A DNA stretch of 64,000 nt from Bacteroidaceae bacterium (GCA_024398435.1 JAKSJD010000005.1:62001-126000); one strand, 5' to 3'; shown: positions 51,640 to 60,682, counted from the stretch's first letter. Program-made: numbers and translations. Notes: generated by a model from the sequence alone, not told the origin.

Positions 51640-52603
51640 GTCACACATCATACTCATTTTCCTATCTCTCATCCTCTGCCTCTCTTGCAGTCAGAGGCCA
51701 AAGGGTGTTATGTCGAAGGGAAAGATGGCTAATGTGCTTTACGACTATCATTTGGTTCAGAGCATGATAGAAGCAATGCCATTCGACAAACGTAATGTTG
51801 CACAGGATTATCTTGATGCAGTATACGACAAATACGACATTACCGAAGCCGAGTTCGACTCTTCAATGGCATACTACAACCGTCATACCGATGACCTGAA
51901 GGACATATATGAGCGATTGCAGACAAAGTTTGAGCAAGCTGACCAAACTGCTCGTCTGCAGACAGGTTCAGGAGAAATGCGTGCCAACTATTCTGAGAAT
52001 GGTGATACCACAGATATCTGGAGTGGTCGCCAATTGTTTGTTCTTCATCCCGATGGATGGGAGAACAGAGAAGTGTTCAGCATAAAAGCCGACTCTACAT
52101 TCCATCTTGCCGACCAATTCACCCTTACTGCCAGCATTGATTTCGTTCCTACTTCGAACGATGACCCATCGAGAGGAGTGGTTATGTCAATAAGTGTTCG
52201 CTTCCTTGATGGCAAGAATATCAGTCAGACACGCTTTTGCAGTATGACCAACAGGGAAAGCGTAACGGTTGGATGTGTTGAAAACCGCCCTATCAGCCAT
52301 ATATTTGGTTCGTTCTATTTTAAGGGAGACGACCATGCTCGCGGTATTGCTATTGTCAAGGACATAAGTCTTATCCGCATCCATAGGGATGATATGTTTG
52401 AAGAAGTTGATACGATATTCACAGATTCAGCAACCACTGACACCGTCATTCTTCCGTCTACTCCAAGCCGTCCTCGCAGGATTCTCACCCCAGAGCAACT
52501 GAGAGAGCGAACTACAGGTAAGGAAAATGCAGAAATACGAACAGCTCCTGCTGTACGCACTCCAAACAGTATCGGTCCAAGAAGAAGGATAAGAAGACAA
52601 TGA
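51629..52603 (+). CDS. DUF4296 lipoprotein
   Basis: From GTG 51629 this is a 324-residue protein with an ideal lipoprotein signal peptide (KNKSHIILIFLSLILCLSC). An ATG at 51575 in the same frame would add 18 residues and overlap lspA by 65 bases; the GTG overlaps by only 11, as lspA does with ileS. DUF4296 is recognised by MANVLYDYHLVQSMIEAMP and the DKYDITEAEFDSSMAYYNRH segment. The C-terminal end is proline- and arginine-rich. Function unknown; it regularly follows lspA in this order. Confidence 0.82.
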   Translation: MKNKSHIILIFLSLILCLSCSQRPKGVMSKGKMANVLYDYHLVQSMIEAMPFDKRNVAQDYLDAVYDKYDITEAEFDSSMAYYNRHTDDLKDIYERLQTKFEQADQTARLQTGSGEMRANYSENGDTTDIWSGRQLFVLHPDGWENREVFSIKADSTFHLADQFTLTASIDFVPTSNDDPSRGVVMSISVRFLDGKNISQTRFCSMTNRESVTVGCVENRPISHIFGSFYFKGDDHARGIAIVKDISLIRIHRDDMFEEVDTIFTDSATTDTVILPSTPSRPRRILTPEQLRERTTGKENAEIRTAPAVRTPNSIGPRRRIRRQ

Positions 52604-52755
52604 AACGTATAGCTGCTTCAACCATGATTATAAATGGCGAGGAATATCACAACCATGTTGTTGAGATAGAGAATGGCCATATTACGCGCCACTACCCTTT
52701 GACCGAAGAGTTACCTAATACGGAATGGAGGATTCGATTTACGGTTAACGATTAA
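52600..52755 (+). CDS. Small conserved-type hypothetical protein
   Basis: A 51-residue frame starting at ATG 52600, overlapping the DUF4296 stop as ATGA. It reads MKRIAASTMIINGEEYHNHV, VEIENGHITRHYPLTEELPN, TEWRIRFTVND. The first half resembles the opening beta-sandwich of amidohydrolase-type proteins (INGEEY..VVEIENGHI), but no catalytic domain follows. Small proteins with this pattern follow lspA and DUF4296 genes in related genomes, as far as I recall. The start overlap supports translation. Confidence 0.7.
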   Translation: MKRIAASTMIINGEEYHNHVVEIENGHITRHYPLTEELPNTEWRIRFTVND

Positions 52756-52770
52756 GGATTAAGGGTTATC
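52743..52770. repeat. Heptamer array after the 51-residue gene
   Basis: GGTTAAC, GATTAAG, GATTAAG and GGTTATC in direct succession, starting within the last codons and stop of the gene. It is the same type and sense as the array after the rarA stop. Confidence 0.6.
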
Positions 52771-52794
52771 GGCCAAAAAGCTGATAGTTCATCA

Positions 52795-52810
52795 TTCCCC
52801 CTTGGGGGAA
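52795..52810. terminator. Possible short terminator hairpin
   Basis: TTCCCCC-TT-GGGGGAA, a perfect 7-bp stem between the 51-residue gene and the tRNA. The loop is very short and there is no clear T run. Confidence 0.35.
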
Positions 52811-52835
52811 CAGGAAGGGGGCTATCTATTTATTG

Positions 52836-52922
52836 CGGAAAGAGGGGGATTCGAACCCCCGAAACGGTTACCCGTTTACCGGTTTTCGAGACCAGCGCAA
52901 TCGTCCACTCTGCCATCTTTCC
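52836..52922 (-). tRNA. tRNA-Ser (anticodon CGA)
   Basis: On the minus strand the acceptor arms GGAAAGA and TCTTTCC pair. The anticodon region GGTCTCGAAAACC gives CGA (plus-strand TCG at 52886-52888), a long variable arm (ACGGGTAACCGT) marks a class II tRNA, and the T loop is GGGGGTTCGAATCCCCC. About 87 nt; CCA is not encoded. A TATTTTTG promoter-like box lies upstream at 52942-52949. Confidence 0.93.
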
Positions 52923-52941
52923 TTAATCGGGTGCGAAGTTA

Positions 52942-52949
52942 CAAAAATA
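52942..52949 (-). promoter_or_regulatory. Promoter-like element for tRNA-Ser
   Basis: Minus strand TATTTTTG, matching TAnnTTTG, 20 bases before the tRNA 5' end. Confidence 0.5.
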
Positions 52950-53013
52950 TAATGAAAGAATAACAATAAAAGCCAAAAAACTTAATAATAAACCACAAAG
53001 AAATAGGAAAACA

Positions 53014-54123
53014 ATGGAAAACAAGCGAATTGTATTTGTCGACTACATCCGAGTGATTGCATGCTTTATGGTGATGCTCGTCCATTCTTCAGAGAACTTT
53101 TATGGAGCCGACTCTTCGGGTATGGCCGGCAACATGTCGATGCTGGCAAACGAAGCCAATCGTTTTTGGGTGGCATTCTATGATGGTTTCTGTGGACGAA
53201 TGAGTGTGCCATTGTTCATGACAATCTCTGCTTTCCTGCTTGTTCCAATGCCTACCGGACAGACGATGACGGGTTTCTATCGAAGAAGATTCATGCGAAT
53301 CCTGCCTCCATTCGTCATTTTCCTATTTCTTTATTCGTTGCTTCCATTGGCTTGGGGTGGAATGACTTGGGAACAATCATTGAGCGACCTTAAACTTATT
53401 CCTTGGAATTTCCCTTCAATGGCTGGTCATCTATGGTTCATGTACCCTCTCATAAGCCTTTATCTCATAATTCCGATAGTTTCTCCTTGGCTTGAAAAGT
53501 CGTCTGCAAAAGAAGAACTCATCTTCATTTCTTTGTTTGCAGTGTCCACTTTCATTCCGTTCATCCACCAATTCATAGCACCCGAAGTATGGGGAGAATG
53601 CTTCTGGAACCGCTATTCAATGCTTTGGTATTGCTCTGGTTTCCTTGGTTATCTTGTGCTTGCCCACTTTATTCGCAAGCATATTCAGTGGGACAACAAG
53701 AAACGACTCGTGGTTGGCATCATCGCATTCCTCATTGGAGCGGCATTTACAGGATGGGCTTTCTGGTGGAAGGGCGTTCCTGGAACACTCATAGAAACGC
53801 CAAAACTCGAATGGGCATGGGAATTCTGCACACCAAACGTGTTGCTTGCCACATTTGGTCTTTTCCTTATTTTCAGTTGCATCAATAAGGCAGAAACTCC
53901 AAAAGCAATCCGAAAAGTGTCGAGCCTTACATTCACGATGTACCTCATGCACATGTTCTTCCTTGCTCCTATTGCAAGTTGGATGGTCGGAGGAGATGTA
54001 AAGAACCCACTGCTTCCAGTATGGTTGGCTATTCCAGTGATTGCAATTCTCACCTATATCTGTTGTGTTGCAACCAGTTGGCTCATTTCCAAACTTCCAT
54101 TCAGCAAGTGGCTTGGATGCTGA
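53014..54123 (+). CDS. Acyltransferase 3-family membrane protein
   Basis: A 369-residue multi-span membrane protein of the acyltransferase 3 family, which moves acetyl or other acyl groups onto sugars of surface glycans. Marks: FVDYIRVIACFMVMLVHSSE (the His in LVHSS is the expected catalytic residue), FYRRRFMRILPPFVIFLFLY, GHLWFMYPLISLYLIIPI, and a late helix FTMYLMHMFFLAPI. About ten hydrophobic segments are visible. No surface-polysaccharide genes are adjacent, so the acceptor is unknown. It stands alone, downstream of the tRNA on the other strand; repeat copy D follows. Confidence 0.88.
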   Translation: MENKRIVFVDYIRVIACFMVMLVHSSENFYGADSSGMAGNMSMLANEANRFWVAFYDGFCGRMSVPLFMTISAFLLVPMPTGQTMTGFYRRRFMRILPPFVIFLFLYSLLPLAWGGMTWEQSLSDLKLIPWNFPSMAGHLWFMYPLISLYLIIPIVSPWLEKSSAKEELIFISLFAVSTFIPFIHQFIAPEVWGECFWNRYSMLWYCSGFLGYLVLAHFIRKHIQWDNKKRLVVGIIAFLIGAAFTGWAFWWKGVPGTLIETPKLEWAWEFCTPNVLLATFGLFLIFSCINKAETPKAIRKVSSLTFTMYLMHMFFLAPIASWMVGGDVKNPLLPVWLAIPVIAILTYICCVATSWLISKLPFSKWLGC

Positions 54124-54136
54124 TTACTTTGACTGT

Positions 54137-54340
54137 ATTATAGTTTCTGTAGGAGTATTTTATTGTTTCTATTGCTTAAAAAGTCGAAACTCAAGGCTTC
54201 AAAACTATAATTATGTACATTGCGGTAAATAATTATGTCAATATTATTAATAATTATGTACATTATTAATATTAATTATGTACACGATTATTGTTTTGTT
54301 CCTATAGGAAACAGGAAATATTCCTATAGAAACAGGGAAA
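54137..54340 (-). repeat. Dispersed AT-rich repeat, copy D
   Basis: Core at 54204-54288 in the reversed orientation, like copy B, starting ATTATGTACATTGCGGTAAA. On the right lie the perfect palindrome TTCCTATAGGAA (54299-54310) and ATTCCTATAGAAACAGG. On the left TATTTTATTGTTTCTATTGC matches the reversed right flank of copy A. It sits between convergent genes. Confidence 0.85.
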
Positions 54341-54374
54341 AAGAGCAAGGAGTTCTGAGTTTTGTTGCCTATGC

Positions 54375-55862
54375 TTATGCCTTTGGTTCTTCAGCTATTG
54401 GCTGATTGTCCAAATTCTGCGGGTCGTGTTTCTTTATCTGCCAACCAGTCATTGCAACGATTATGCTCATGAGAGGGCTTATATAATTGAAGAAACAGAA
54501 TGGAAGATAAGCTATTGTGGCAACGCCAAGAACGGTACTTTGCGTCATTCCACAGGTGTTCCAAGGAATAAGTACTGACGTTACGGTAACGGCATCTTCC
54601 GTTGTACGAGAGAGAAGTCGACCTTCATAGCCCTTTTTCTGATATACATCCTTGAAGATGTTGGCAGTAAGAATGATAGACATGTATTGGTCGCAAGTAA
54701 GAATGTTCGACATTATTCCCGCAAAAACAGTGGAACTGACGAGGGATGTAGTGTTTCGGATTCCACGAATGATGAGCATCGTAATGCTTTGAATCATTCC
54801 GCTGGCAATCATACTTCCGCCAAAACACATTGCACAAAGGATGAGCCAAATGGTGTCGAGCATTCCAGCCATTCCGTTGGTTGCGACGAGTTCGTTCACA
54901 AGTTGGCTGCCCGTATCCAAATCCGTTGATGCAAAGAATACTGTCATCAAGCCCTTAATCATGTCCATCGAATCACCCATCCCATTGTTTCCGGCAATCT
55001 CGAGCACTACATTTGGTTGCAATACAACAGCCGTAATACCCGCAAGAAGCGAAGAAATGAAGAGCGTAATCAAAGAAGGCACTTTCTTCGCAATCATGAT
55101 TGCTGTAACAACAGGCACAATAAGTGTCCAAGCCGAAATATTGAATTTGGCATCAAGACTTGTAGTGTACTCATCAACCTGAATGTCTCCATTGGCTCCA
55201 AGCACGAATCCGGCAACAAGATAGATTACGAGGGTAATCGCCATTGAAGGGGTTGTAGTGCGAAGCATATACTTGATGTGGGTGAAGAGATTCACATCTG
55301 TTGCTGTCGAAGCAAGGATTGTAGTGTCGCTGAGCGGACTTATCTTGTCTCCGAAATATGCACCCGAAATGATTGCACCTGCTGTCCAATAGTTTGGCAA
55401 GCCAAGAGCATTACCGATTCCGAGAAGAGCTATACCCATTGTGGCAACTGTTGTCCATGACGAACCTGTCATAACCGACACAATCGCACATATTACACAA
55501 CTGCAAACAAGGAAGAACTGTGGCGACATCACTTGCACTCCATAATAAATCATCGTTGGAACAACTCCACTGATCATCCAACTGGCCGACATCATACCAA
55601 TGATAAGAAGGATGATAATCGAAACGGCCGAATCACCAATATTCTTCTTGATTGAGCGCTCCATTTCCTGCCAAGGAGTGTGGTAAACCCACATTGAGAT
55701 GCACACACAAACTGCTGTTGCAACCAATAAAGATACTTGTGTACCTCCGGAAAGCGAGTCGGCTCCAAAGATGGAAATAGTCAAAGCCATCAAGCATACC
55801 AATGCAATGATTGGAATGAACGAAATCAATGGATGTGGAAGTTTTGTCTGTCCTGTTGTCAT
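54375..55862 (-). CDS. nhaC: Na+/H+ antiporter, NhaC family
   Basis: A 495-residue membrane protein with about 11-12 hydrophobic segments. NhaC marks: SAVSIIILLIIGMMSASWM, SVMTGSSWTTVATMGIALLG, GAIISGAYFGDKISPLSDTT (an ion-path motif), and WNTCGMTQSTVLGV near the end. It exchanges sodium for protons, or a related organic-ion pair, across the inner membrane. It starts 29 bases after the S41-like gene and is probably in its transcript. The exact substrate is uncertain, since the family includes malate/lactate antiporters. Confidence 0.92.
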   Translation of the reverse strand: MTTGQTKLPHPLISFIPIIALVCLMALTISIFGADSLSGGTQVSLLVATAVCVCISMWVYHTPWQEMERSIKKNIGDSAVSIIILLIIGMMSASWMISGVVPTMIYYGVQVMSPQFFLVCSCVICAIVSVMTGSSWTTVATMGIALLGIGNALGLPNYWTAGAIISGAYFGDKISPLSDTTILASTATDVNLFTHIKYMLRTTTPSMAITLVIYLVAGFVLGANGDIQVDEYTTSLDAKFNISAWTLIVPVVTAIMIAKKVPSLITLFISSLLAGITAVVLQPNVVLEIAGNNGMGDSMDMIKGLMTVFFASTDLDTGSQLVNELVATNGMAGMLDTIWLILCAMCFGGSMIASGMIQSITMLIIRGIRNTTSLVSSTVFAGIMSNILTCDQYMSIILTANIFKDVYQKKGYEGRLLSRTTEDAVTVTSVLIPWNTCGMTQSTVLGVATIAYLPFCFFNYISPLMSIIVAMTGWQIKKHDPQNLDNQPIAEEPKA

Positions 55863-55891
55863 GAGTTATCTTGTATTAAAATGTTTGTTTG

Positions 55892-57115
55892 TCATTGGTT
55901 AATAGCTGCTTGAAGCAATGTTTCGCGAGGGTCGCCATAAGGATATAGATCAAGATACTGAAGTTCGTCAATCTCTTCGTCTGGCAGCAACCCACTGCTG
56001 TAATCATATTCACCATTCCTATTAGCCACATAGGCAACAGCAAGATGAATGGTATAGAAATATTCGGTATCGAAAGCCTTCAGCAAGAGGTTTTGACCGG
56101 CAGTCGCCTTTCCGACCACCTTCACTCTTGCGGCATCATCACTTCGAAGTGCATGAATGAGCCATTCTCCTGCCCCTTGAGTCATCTTGCTCGTTATGAA
56201 ACAAAGGTCGAAATGACTGTCGGAACGTATATTGAAAGTCTCGTTATACTCCGCCTTCCTATTGTTCCATATTGTCTGAAGATAAGCTCCTTTCTCGGAA
56301 GAAAGCAATGGCAGCAACGAAACAACCGTCTCAAGCGAACCTTGATTGCAGAAGCGCAAGTCGATTACGACCTTACTTGGATTGTGGGAAATCAATTGAG
56401 ACAACTGTCCAACCAATTCTTCCGAATCGTTGAGATTTGTAGGCATTAGATAAGCAACATTGCTGCCTATCATCTTGCTTACCCATATCTGAGGAACGCT
56501 TATAGGTTCGGAACGGTCGATTTGCAATGTATCATTTCCGTTCCAATAATAAATAGCTTCAGCCTCATCAACTGCCAAATGACTGACAATCATCTGCTTG
56601 CCAATGCCTTTTTGCAACTTCTGAGTGATAGAAGTATTTACCTTGTCCACTCCAAATTGAGCAATGAAGTCGCCTCTACGTAAGCCACACCTATCAGCAG
56701 GACTGCCCGGATAGACAGTAACTACACGGGCAAACTGCTTTGTTGTTTCACCTGTAGGGTCGGTCATTATGACAAAGTCGAAACCATAACTGTTTTTTAC
56801 ATTGACATTTCCGCGAGGATGGTAGTCATTGTTCAAAGTATCAATCGAACAATACGACCACTTGTCCCCCGCTTTGCTCAATGCCGACATCTTCTGAATG
56901 AAATCAACTGGCGAAGCAAAGTATTCTCCACACTTCACGTCTCTGATACTGTCGCCCCAAAGATACCACTCCTGCATCACTTGTTGCATGTGATGGTTGC
57001 GTTGGGTCTTCTCATCATATTCGTAAGTGCGGTCTTCTCCACATCCGGCCAAAAGGCACATGAGAGAAATGAATACCGATGCTTTCAACAAGCCTTTATA
57101 TGTACAATTTACCAT
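55892..57115 (-). CDS. S41-like PDZ lipoprotein lacking the catalytic serine and lysine
   Basis: A 407-residue protein from ATG 57115, chosen because it gives a good lipoprotein signal (FISLMCLLAGC, lipid Cys25); an upstream ATG would add 14 residues. A PDZ domain (about 110-185) shows VVTVYPGSPADRCGLRRGDF. The tail-specific protease core shows VAYLMPTNLND and VVIDLRFCNQGS. In active S41 enzymes a TASASE-type motif holds the serine and a GKTxGKG-type motif the lysine; here the aligned segments read TQGAGE (312-317) and GKATAGQNL, so Gly and Gln occupy those places. It may be an inactive binding protein, or use other residues. It lies downstream of the C10 protease and upstream of nhaC. Confidence 0.8.
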   Translation of the reverse strand: MVNCTYKGLLKASVFISLMCLLAGCGEDRTYEYDEKTQRNHHMQQVMQEWYLWGDSIRDVKCGEYFASPVDFIQKMSALSKAGDKWSYCSIDTLNNDYHPRGNVNVKNSYGFDFVIMTDPTGETTKQFARVVTVYPGSPADRCGLRRGDFIAQFGVDKVNTSITQKLQKGIGKQMIVSHLAVDEAEAIYYWNGNDTLQIDRSEPISVPQIWVSKMIGSNVAYLMPTNLNDSEELVGQLSQLISHNPSKVVIDLRFCNQGSLETVVSLLPLLSSEKGAYLQTIWNNRKAEYNETFNIRSDSHFDLCFITSKMTQGAGEWLIHALRSDDAARVKVVGKATAGQNLLLKAFDTEYFYTIHLAVAYVANRNGEYDYSSGLLPDEEIDELQYLDLYPYGDPRETLLQAAINQ

Positions 57116-57217
57116 GTACAATTTACAATTTACAGACCTTTCCCTGCTTCCCTTCAAAGGGGAATAGCTAAATGTCCTATTTATACTTTTATAACTTTTG
57201 AACTCTTCTAACTTTTA

Positions 57218-57273
57218 TATCTGATATCTTCTATCTGATATCTAATATCTAATAACTTCTATCTATTATTTAA
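57218..57273. repeat. 14-bp tandem repeat
   Basis: Units TATCTGATATCTTC, TATCTGATATCTAA, TATCTAATAACTTC and TATCTATTATTTAA at 57218, 57232, 57246 and 57260. The array runs into the end of the C10 protease gene. Confidence 0.7.
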
Positions 57274-60200
57274 CGAATATCTTCTTTCCGTCTACAATGT
57301 AAAGGCCAGAACGTTCAATCGACTTCAACTGACGGCCTTGCATGTCGAAGATTCCCTTCACCTGTGGGCGGAACACATTATCATTGAACAATTCAACCTC
57401 TTCTATGTCAGTAATCTCATTTGCACCAATGAAATAGAGGTGGAAATCATCTGCCTTGTACCAGTCACCTGCCTTAACTCCAATCTCCAACTCTCCGTCT
57501 TCGCCCACATAGATTTCATCTACTATAGCTTCTGTCATATAATACTTGCCATACTTGCTTGCATCTACTTCGGCAATACTGTCACCTGCAAAGAGAGTGA
57601 CCTTACGGCCTGGAGAGGTTGCGAGCATTGCTGTAAGACGGTAATAACCAGGTGTCAAACCTGTGAGAACCTGACTAACGCCAACGCCAGTACTATCTGT
57701 CTGGCATGCATAAAGAACGTATTCACCATCACAACCACTGCTTGTGTTAGCAATAGTATTTACGGAACGAACTGAAGCTGTTGTTGTCCAACCTGTAGAG
57801 CGACCCGTTTCGAACGATGGATTCTGGATATAATCGGTTACATCAATAATCTTGTTGCCTGGGTCAACTATACGAGTCTTATAGTTTTCAATCAATGCCA
57901 GCAATGAATTGGCTGCAGCACGAGTGTCGGAAGCCGAACCCTGACGGGATGTAAATGCTTCTTCTGCCACACGGATTGAATCGAGCAAGTCGGATGTCGC
58001 CTCTGGAGTTACTGTCTCACACAATTGTTCTATCACAGCATAAGCACTTTCAATTGATTGTGAAAGCGCAAGGTATGAAGGGTCAACACCAATAGATGAA
58101 TAAGCACGGAAGCGCTTTGTGAGGTTTGAAGCACAGAAATATCCACGGAATGCATCAATTGCTGTACCTTCTTCTGCAGGATCGAACCATTGAGTTTCCT
58201 CATCATTCGGAAGCATTGCTCCCGCTGGAGTTGCTGTTGCAACAAATGTTCCGACAACTGAGGTATCTGCATTCTCACCCAGGGCTGCTACAACATTTGA
58301 GTTTGTACCTGTAAGTTCCTGGATGTTGTTGCTTGTTGCCATAATGATATAAGTAAGACCTGCCTTCAGTTCGTAAGCATCTTCTGTCTTATTGCTAATA
58401 CCTGTAGAGGTGTGACCAATAATGTGACGGGCAAAGATTCCTGATGGAACCGTAAGGTCGCAAGGAGTTGTAAGGAGATACCATTTAGATGGTTTCTGTG
58501 CAATATTCAAAGTTGCCTTCAATGCAGTAAAGTCGGCATGAGGTGCGAAATTATAGCCTGGAGTGAGGTAAAGCTCTTCGCAAACACCTGCTTTCACGAC
58601 ATTCTTGCCCTTTGCTGTTGATTCTTCAGCAACATAGAACAAAGCATTTGGATTGAGTTCGAGTGTTGGAACAGTACCAATACTTGTAACCCCAGTGAGG
58701 TCATAGCTTGTTGCAGTCTTATAAGCCGACTTCTTCGCTAACTGCTGGAACATATTCACATCCCAAACTCCCTTCACTGCCAAACAGCCATCTTCAAATG
58801 AAACTGCTTCCATCTGACTGCTTTTCAAAGTGAATCGGATGATTGTGTCGGCCTTTTCATCTACATAAATAGTATCGTTTTGACGGGTGCCGGCAATAGG
58901 ATTTACGATTGTTGCATAATAAAGCTTACCAACCTCAATCGGACAAGAACTTGTTGAATTGAGATTGAACGTACCTTCAGCAATGCTGTTTGCATCAACC
59001 GAAATCTTTGCAGACTTATAACCTACATAATTGAATGTAGCGCCATCGTCTTCACTACAATAAACAGCAAGGCGTGGACTTCCTTCATATGGTACATAAC
59101 TACGATTCTTATAGGTCAGAACAGCTGGAGCCTTCTCGTTGTAAACCACAACATAGTCCTCTCCATTATGCTTTTCAACATCACTACTGCCATCAACTCT
59201 CATGCCCAAAAGCCAAAGTTCGCTCTCTGGATTAACGACTTCAACTGGAGTTTGAGTAATAACATTAAGATTCTTATCCGTAATGATTACATATATATTG
59301 CCTGGAAGTGTTGGTTTTACAGAGAATGTGAGTTCTGTCTTTTCGCCATTGTTTGAGAACACGAAATCTGTATTCTTATCCTTTGCATCAGACAGAGAGG
59401 TTGGCTTCTTACCTGTTGTATTAGTGAAAATATAAACACCTGAATAGTCGAGTGTACCATGATTCGAGATGACAGCCTTAACCTTGTTTGAACGGTTTGC
59501 ATACATCTTATAAGGCAATTCTATTTCTGCCTTGAGGTTTTGCTTCTTTGGATAGACTCCAGTTACGCATTCCTGCCAAGAATCATTGAAGCCCCATGAA
59601 GGACTCTTTCCACGTGCAACAGTGAAATAGCCATCGTATGCACCTGGATTTCCCCAACCAAGATTAAAGTGGAAATAGCCTGTTGAAGACTGATAGCCAT
59701 CAATCACGACTGCATGGCCTTCGCCTGAACTATTGCAACCACTGTAAAGAACCGGACGTTGCTTGATAAGGTCGTTATAGATAAGAGTCGACCAAGCTTC
59801 ATCAGAATAGTTATTGTATTCCTCACCCCAGTCCTTTGCATTCTCTGTTCCACCATTCATATTGAAGATATTACTGAAAACAGCACGACAATTGTCATTG
59901 TATCCAGCCGTACTTGAACCGTATGTAAGGCCAGCGCCTCCACCTACAACTGCAAGAAGAGTAGAAACTGCATCACGGAATTCTGCTGGTTCTGAACCAT
60001 ATTGTGGCAACATGAGTTCCCACTTCAGTTGAGTTCCCTTAGGGAAAGCAGTTGTTGGGTTGGCTTGGTCTCCATAAACATAGCTGCTTGTAGAGCCTTG
60101 TGTCTCGTGTGGAAGGTCTTTCCACCAATAATATATTACTTGTGATGCAGCTGTAGCAACACAACCTGTAACACAACGGCCACCTCCATCTTTGCGTGTA

Positions 60201-60682
60201 GGACACTTATCATTGTATGGAGCAGTTTGATGCCAATGGGTCTTAATCATTGGAGCAATGTCCTGACGGCTTGCATACATTGGCGGAGCAGCATAAGCTT
60301 CAGCATCGTTGCCAGTAGCCTGAGCAGCCTCAACAATACCAGCATAATAGCCAAGATACCATGTAAGGAATGGAGGGAGATTGTCTTCCTCGAAATCACC
60401 TATTTCTGTATAACCAAGAACTTGAGGAACGCAATCGTCACCACTGACGATAATAAACCCCAGGTTCTCTCCCCTACTGAAGATATAATAAGGAGAAACG
60501 TCTTGATATTTCAAGTTTGCCTGCTTTGCCTTTGCATTCCTGCGAGCCTGCTTCACAAGTTTTGGAGCGTCTTTCTGCAAGAATGTTGCAGCAATCTGCT
60601 TTGCCTTATTAAGGTCTATTGGATTGGCCATGAGGTTAGTGACCATAATCAATCCGAGGGTTACGATTAGTAATTTTTTCAT
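57266..60682 (-). CDS. Secreted C10-family cysteine protease (streptopain-like) with long C-terminal region
   Basis: An 1138-residue protein. After a signal peptide (ending near NLMAN) comes a propeptide-like region (about 22-135: DLNKAKQIAATFLQKDA, YIFSRGENLGFIIVSGDD). The C10 catalytic domain (about 140-395) has the nucleophile in TGCVATAASQVIYYWW (Cys174), the His in GEGHAVVIDGY (323) and FHFNLGWGNPGAYDGYF. The remaining 700 residues are beta-rich, with Big/CARDB-like strands, a helical segment (about 905-975) and a carbohydrate-binding-like sandwich before the sorting tail GLYIVDGKKIFVK. It is likely a surface or secreted protease for nutrient peptides. It lies 78 bases after lepA, with a CTAG array between. 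Confidence 0.9.
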   Translation of the reverse strand: MKKLLIVTLGLIMVTNLMANPIDLNKAKQIAATFLQKDAPKLVKQARRNAKAKQANLKYQDVSPYYIFSRGENLGFIIVSGDDCVPQVLGYTEIGDFEEDNLPPFLTWYLGYYAGIVEAAQATGNDAEAYAAPPMYASRQDIAPMIKTHWHQTAPYNDKCPTRKDGGGRCVTGCVATAASQVIYYWWKDLPHETQGSTSSYVYGDQANPTTAFPKGTQLKWELMLPQYGSEPAEFRDAVSTLLAVVGGGAGLTYGSSTAGYNDNCRAVFSNIFNMNGGTENAKDWGEEYNNYSDEAWSTLIYNDLIKQRPVLYSGCNSSGEGHAVVIDGYQSSTGYFHFNLGWGNPGAYDGYFTVARGKSPSWGFNDSWQECVTGVYPKKQNLKAEIELPYKMYANRSNKVKAVISNHGTLDYSGVYIFTNTTGKKPTSLSDAKDKNTDFVFSNNGEKTELTFSVKPTLPGNIYVIITDKNLNVITQTPVEVVNPESELWLLGMRVDGSSDVEKHNGEDYVVVYNEKAPAVLTYKNRSYVPYEGSPRLAVYCSEDDGATFNYVGYKSAKISVDANSIAEGTFNLNSTSSCPIEVGKLYYATIVNPIAGTRQNDTIYVDEKADTIIRFTLKSSQMEAVSFEDGCLAVKGVWDVNMFQQLAKKSAYKTATSYDLTGVTSIGTVPTLELNPNALFYVAEESTAKGKNVVKAGVCEELYLTPGYNFAPHADFTALKATLNIAQKPSKWYLLTTPCDLTVPSGIFARHIIGHTSTGISNKTEDAYELKAGLTYIIMATSNNIQELTGTNSNVVAALGENADTSVVGTFVATATPAGAMLPNDEETQWFDPAEEGTAIDAFRGYFCASNLTKRFRAYSSIGVDPSYLALSQSIESAYAVIEQLCETVTPEATSDLLDSIRVAEEAFTSRQGSASDTRAAANSLLALIENYKTRIVDPGNKIIDVTDYIQNPSFETGRSTGWTTTASVRSVNTIANTSSGCDGEYVLYACQTDSTGVGVSQVLTGLTPGYYRLTAMLATSPGRKVTLFAGDSIAEVDASKYGKYYMTEAIVDEIYVGEDGELEIGVKAGDWYKADDFHLYFIGANEITDIEEVELFNDNVFRPQVKGIFDMQGRQLKSIERSGLYIVDGKKIFVK

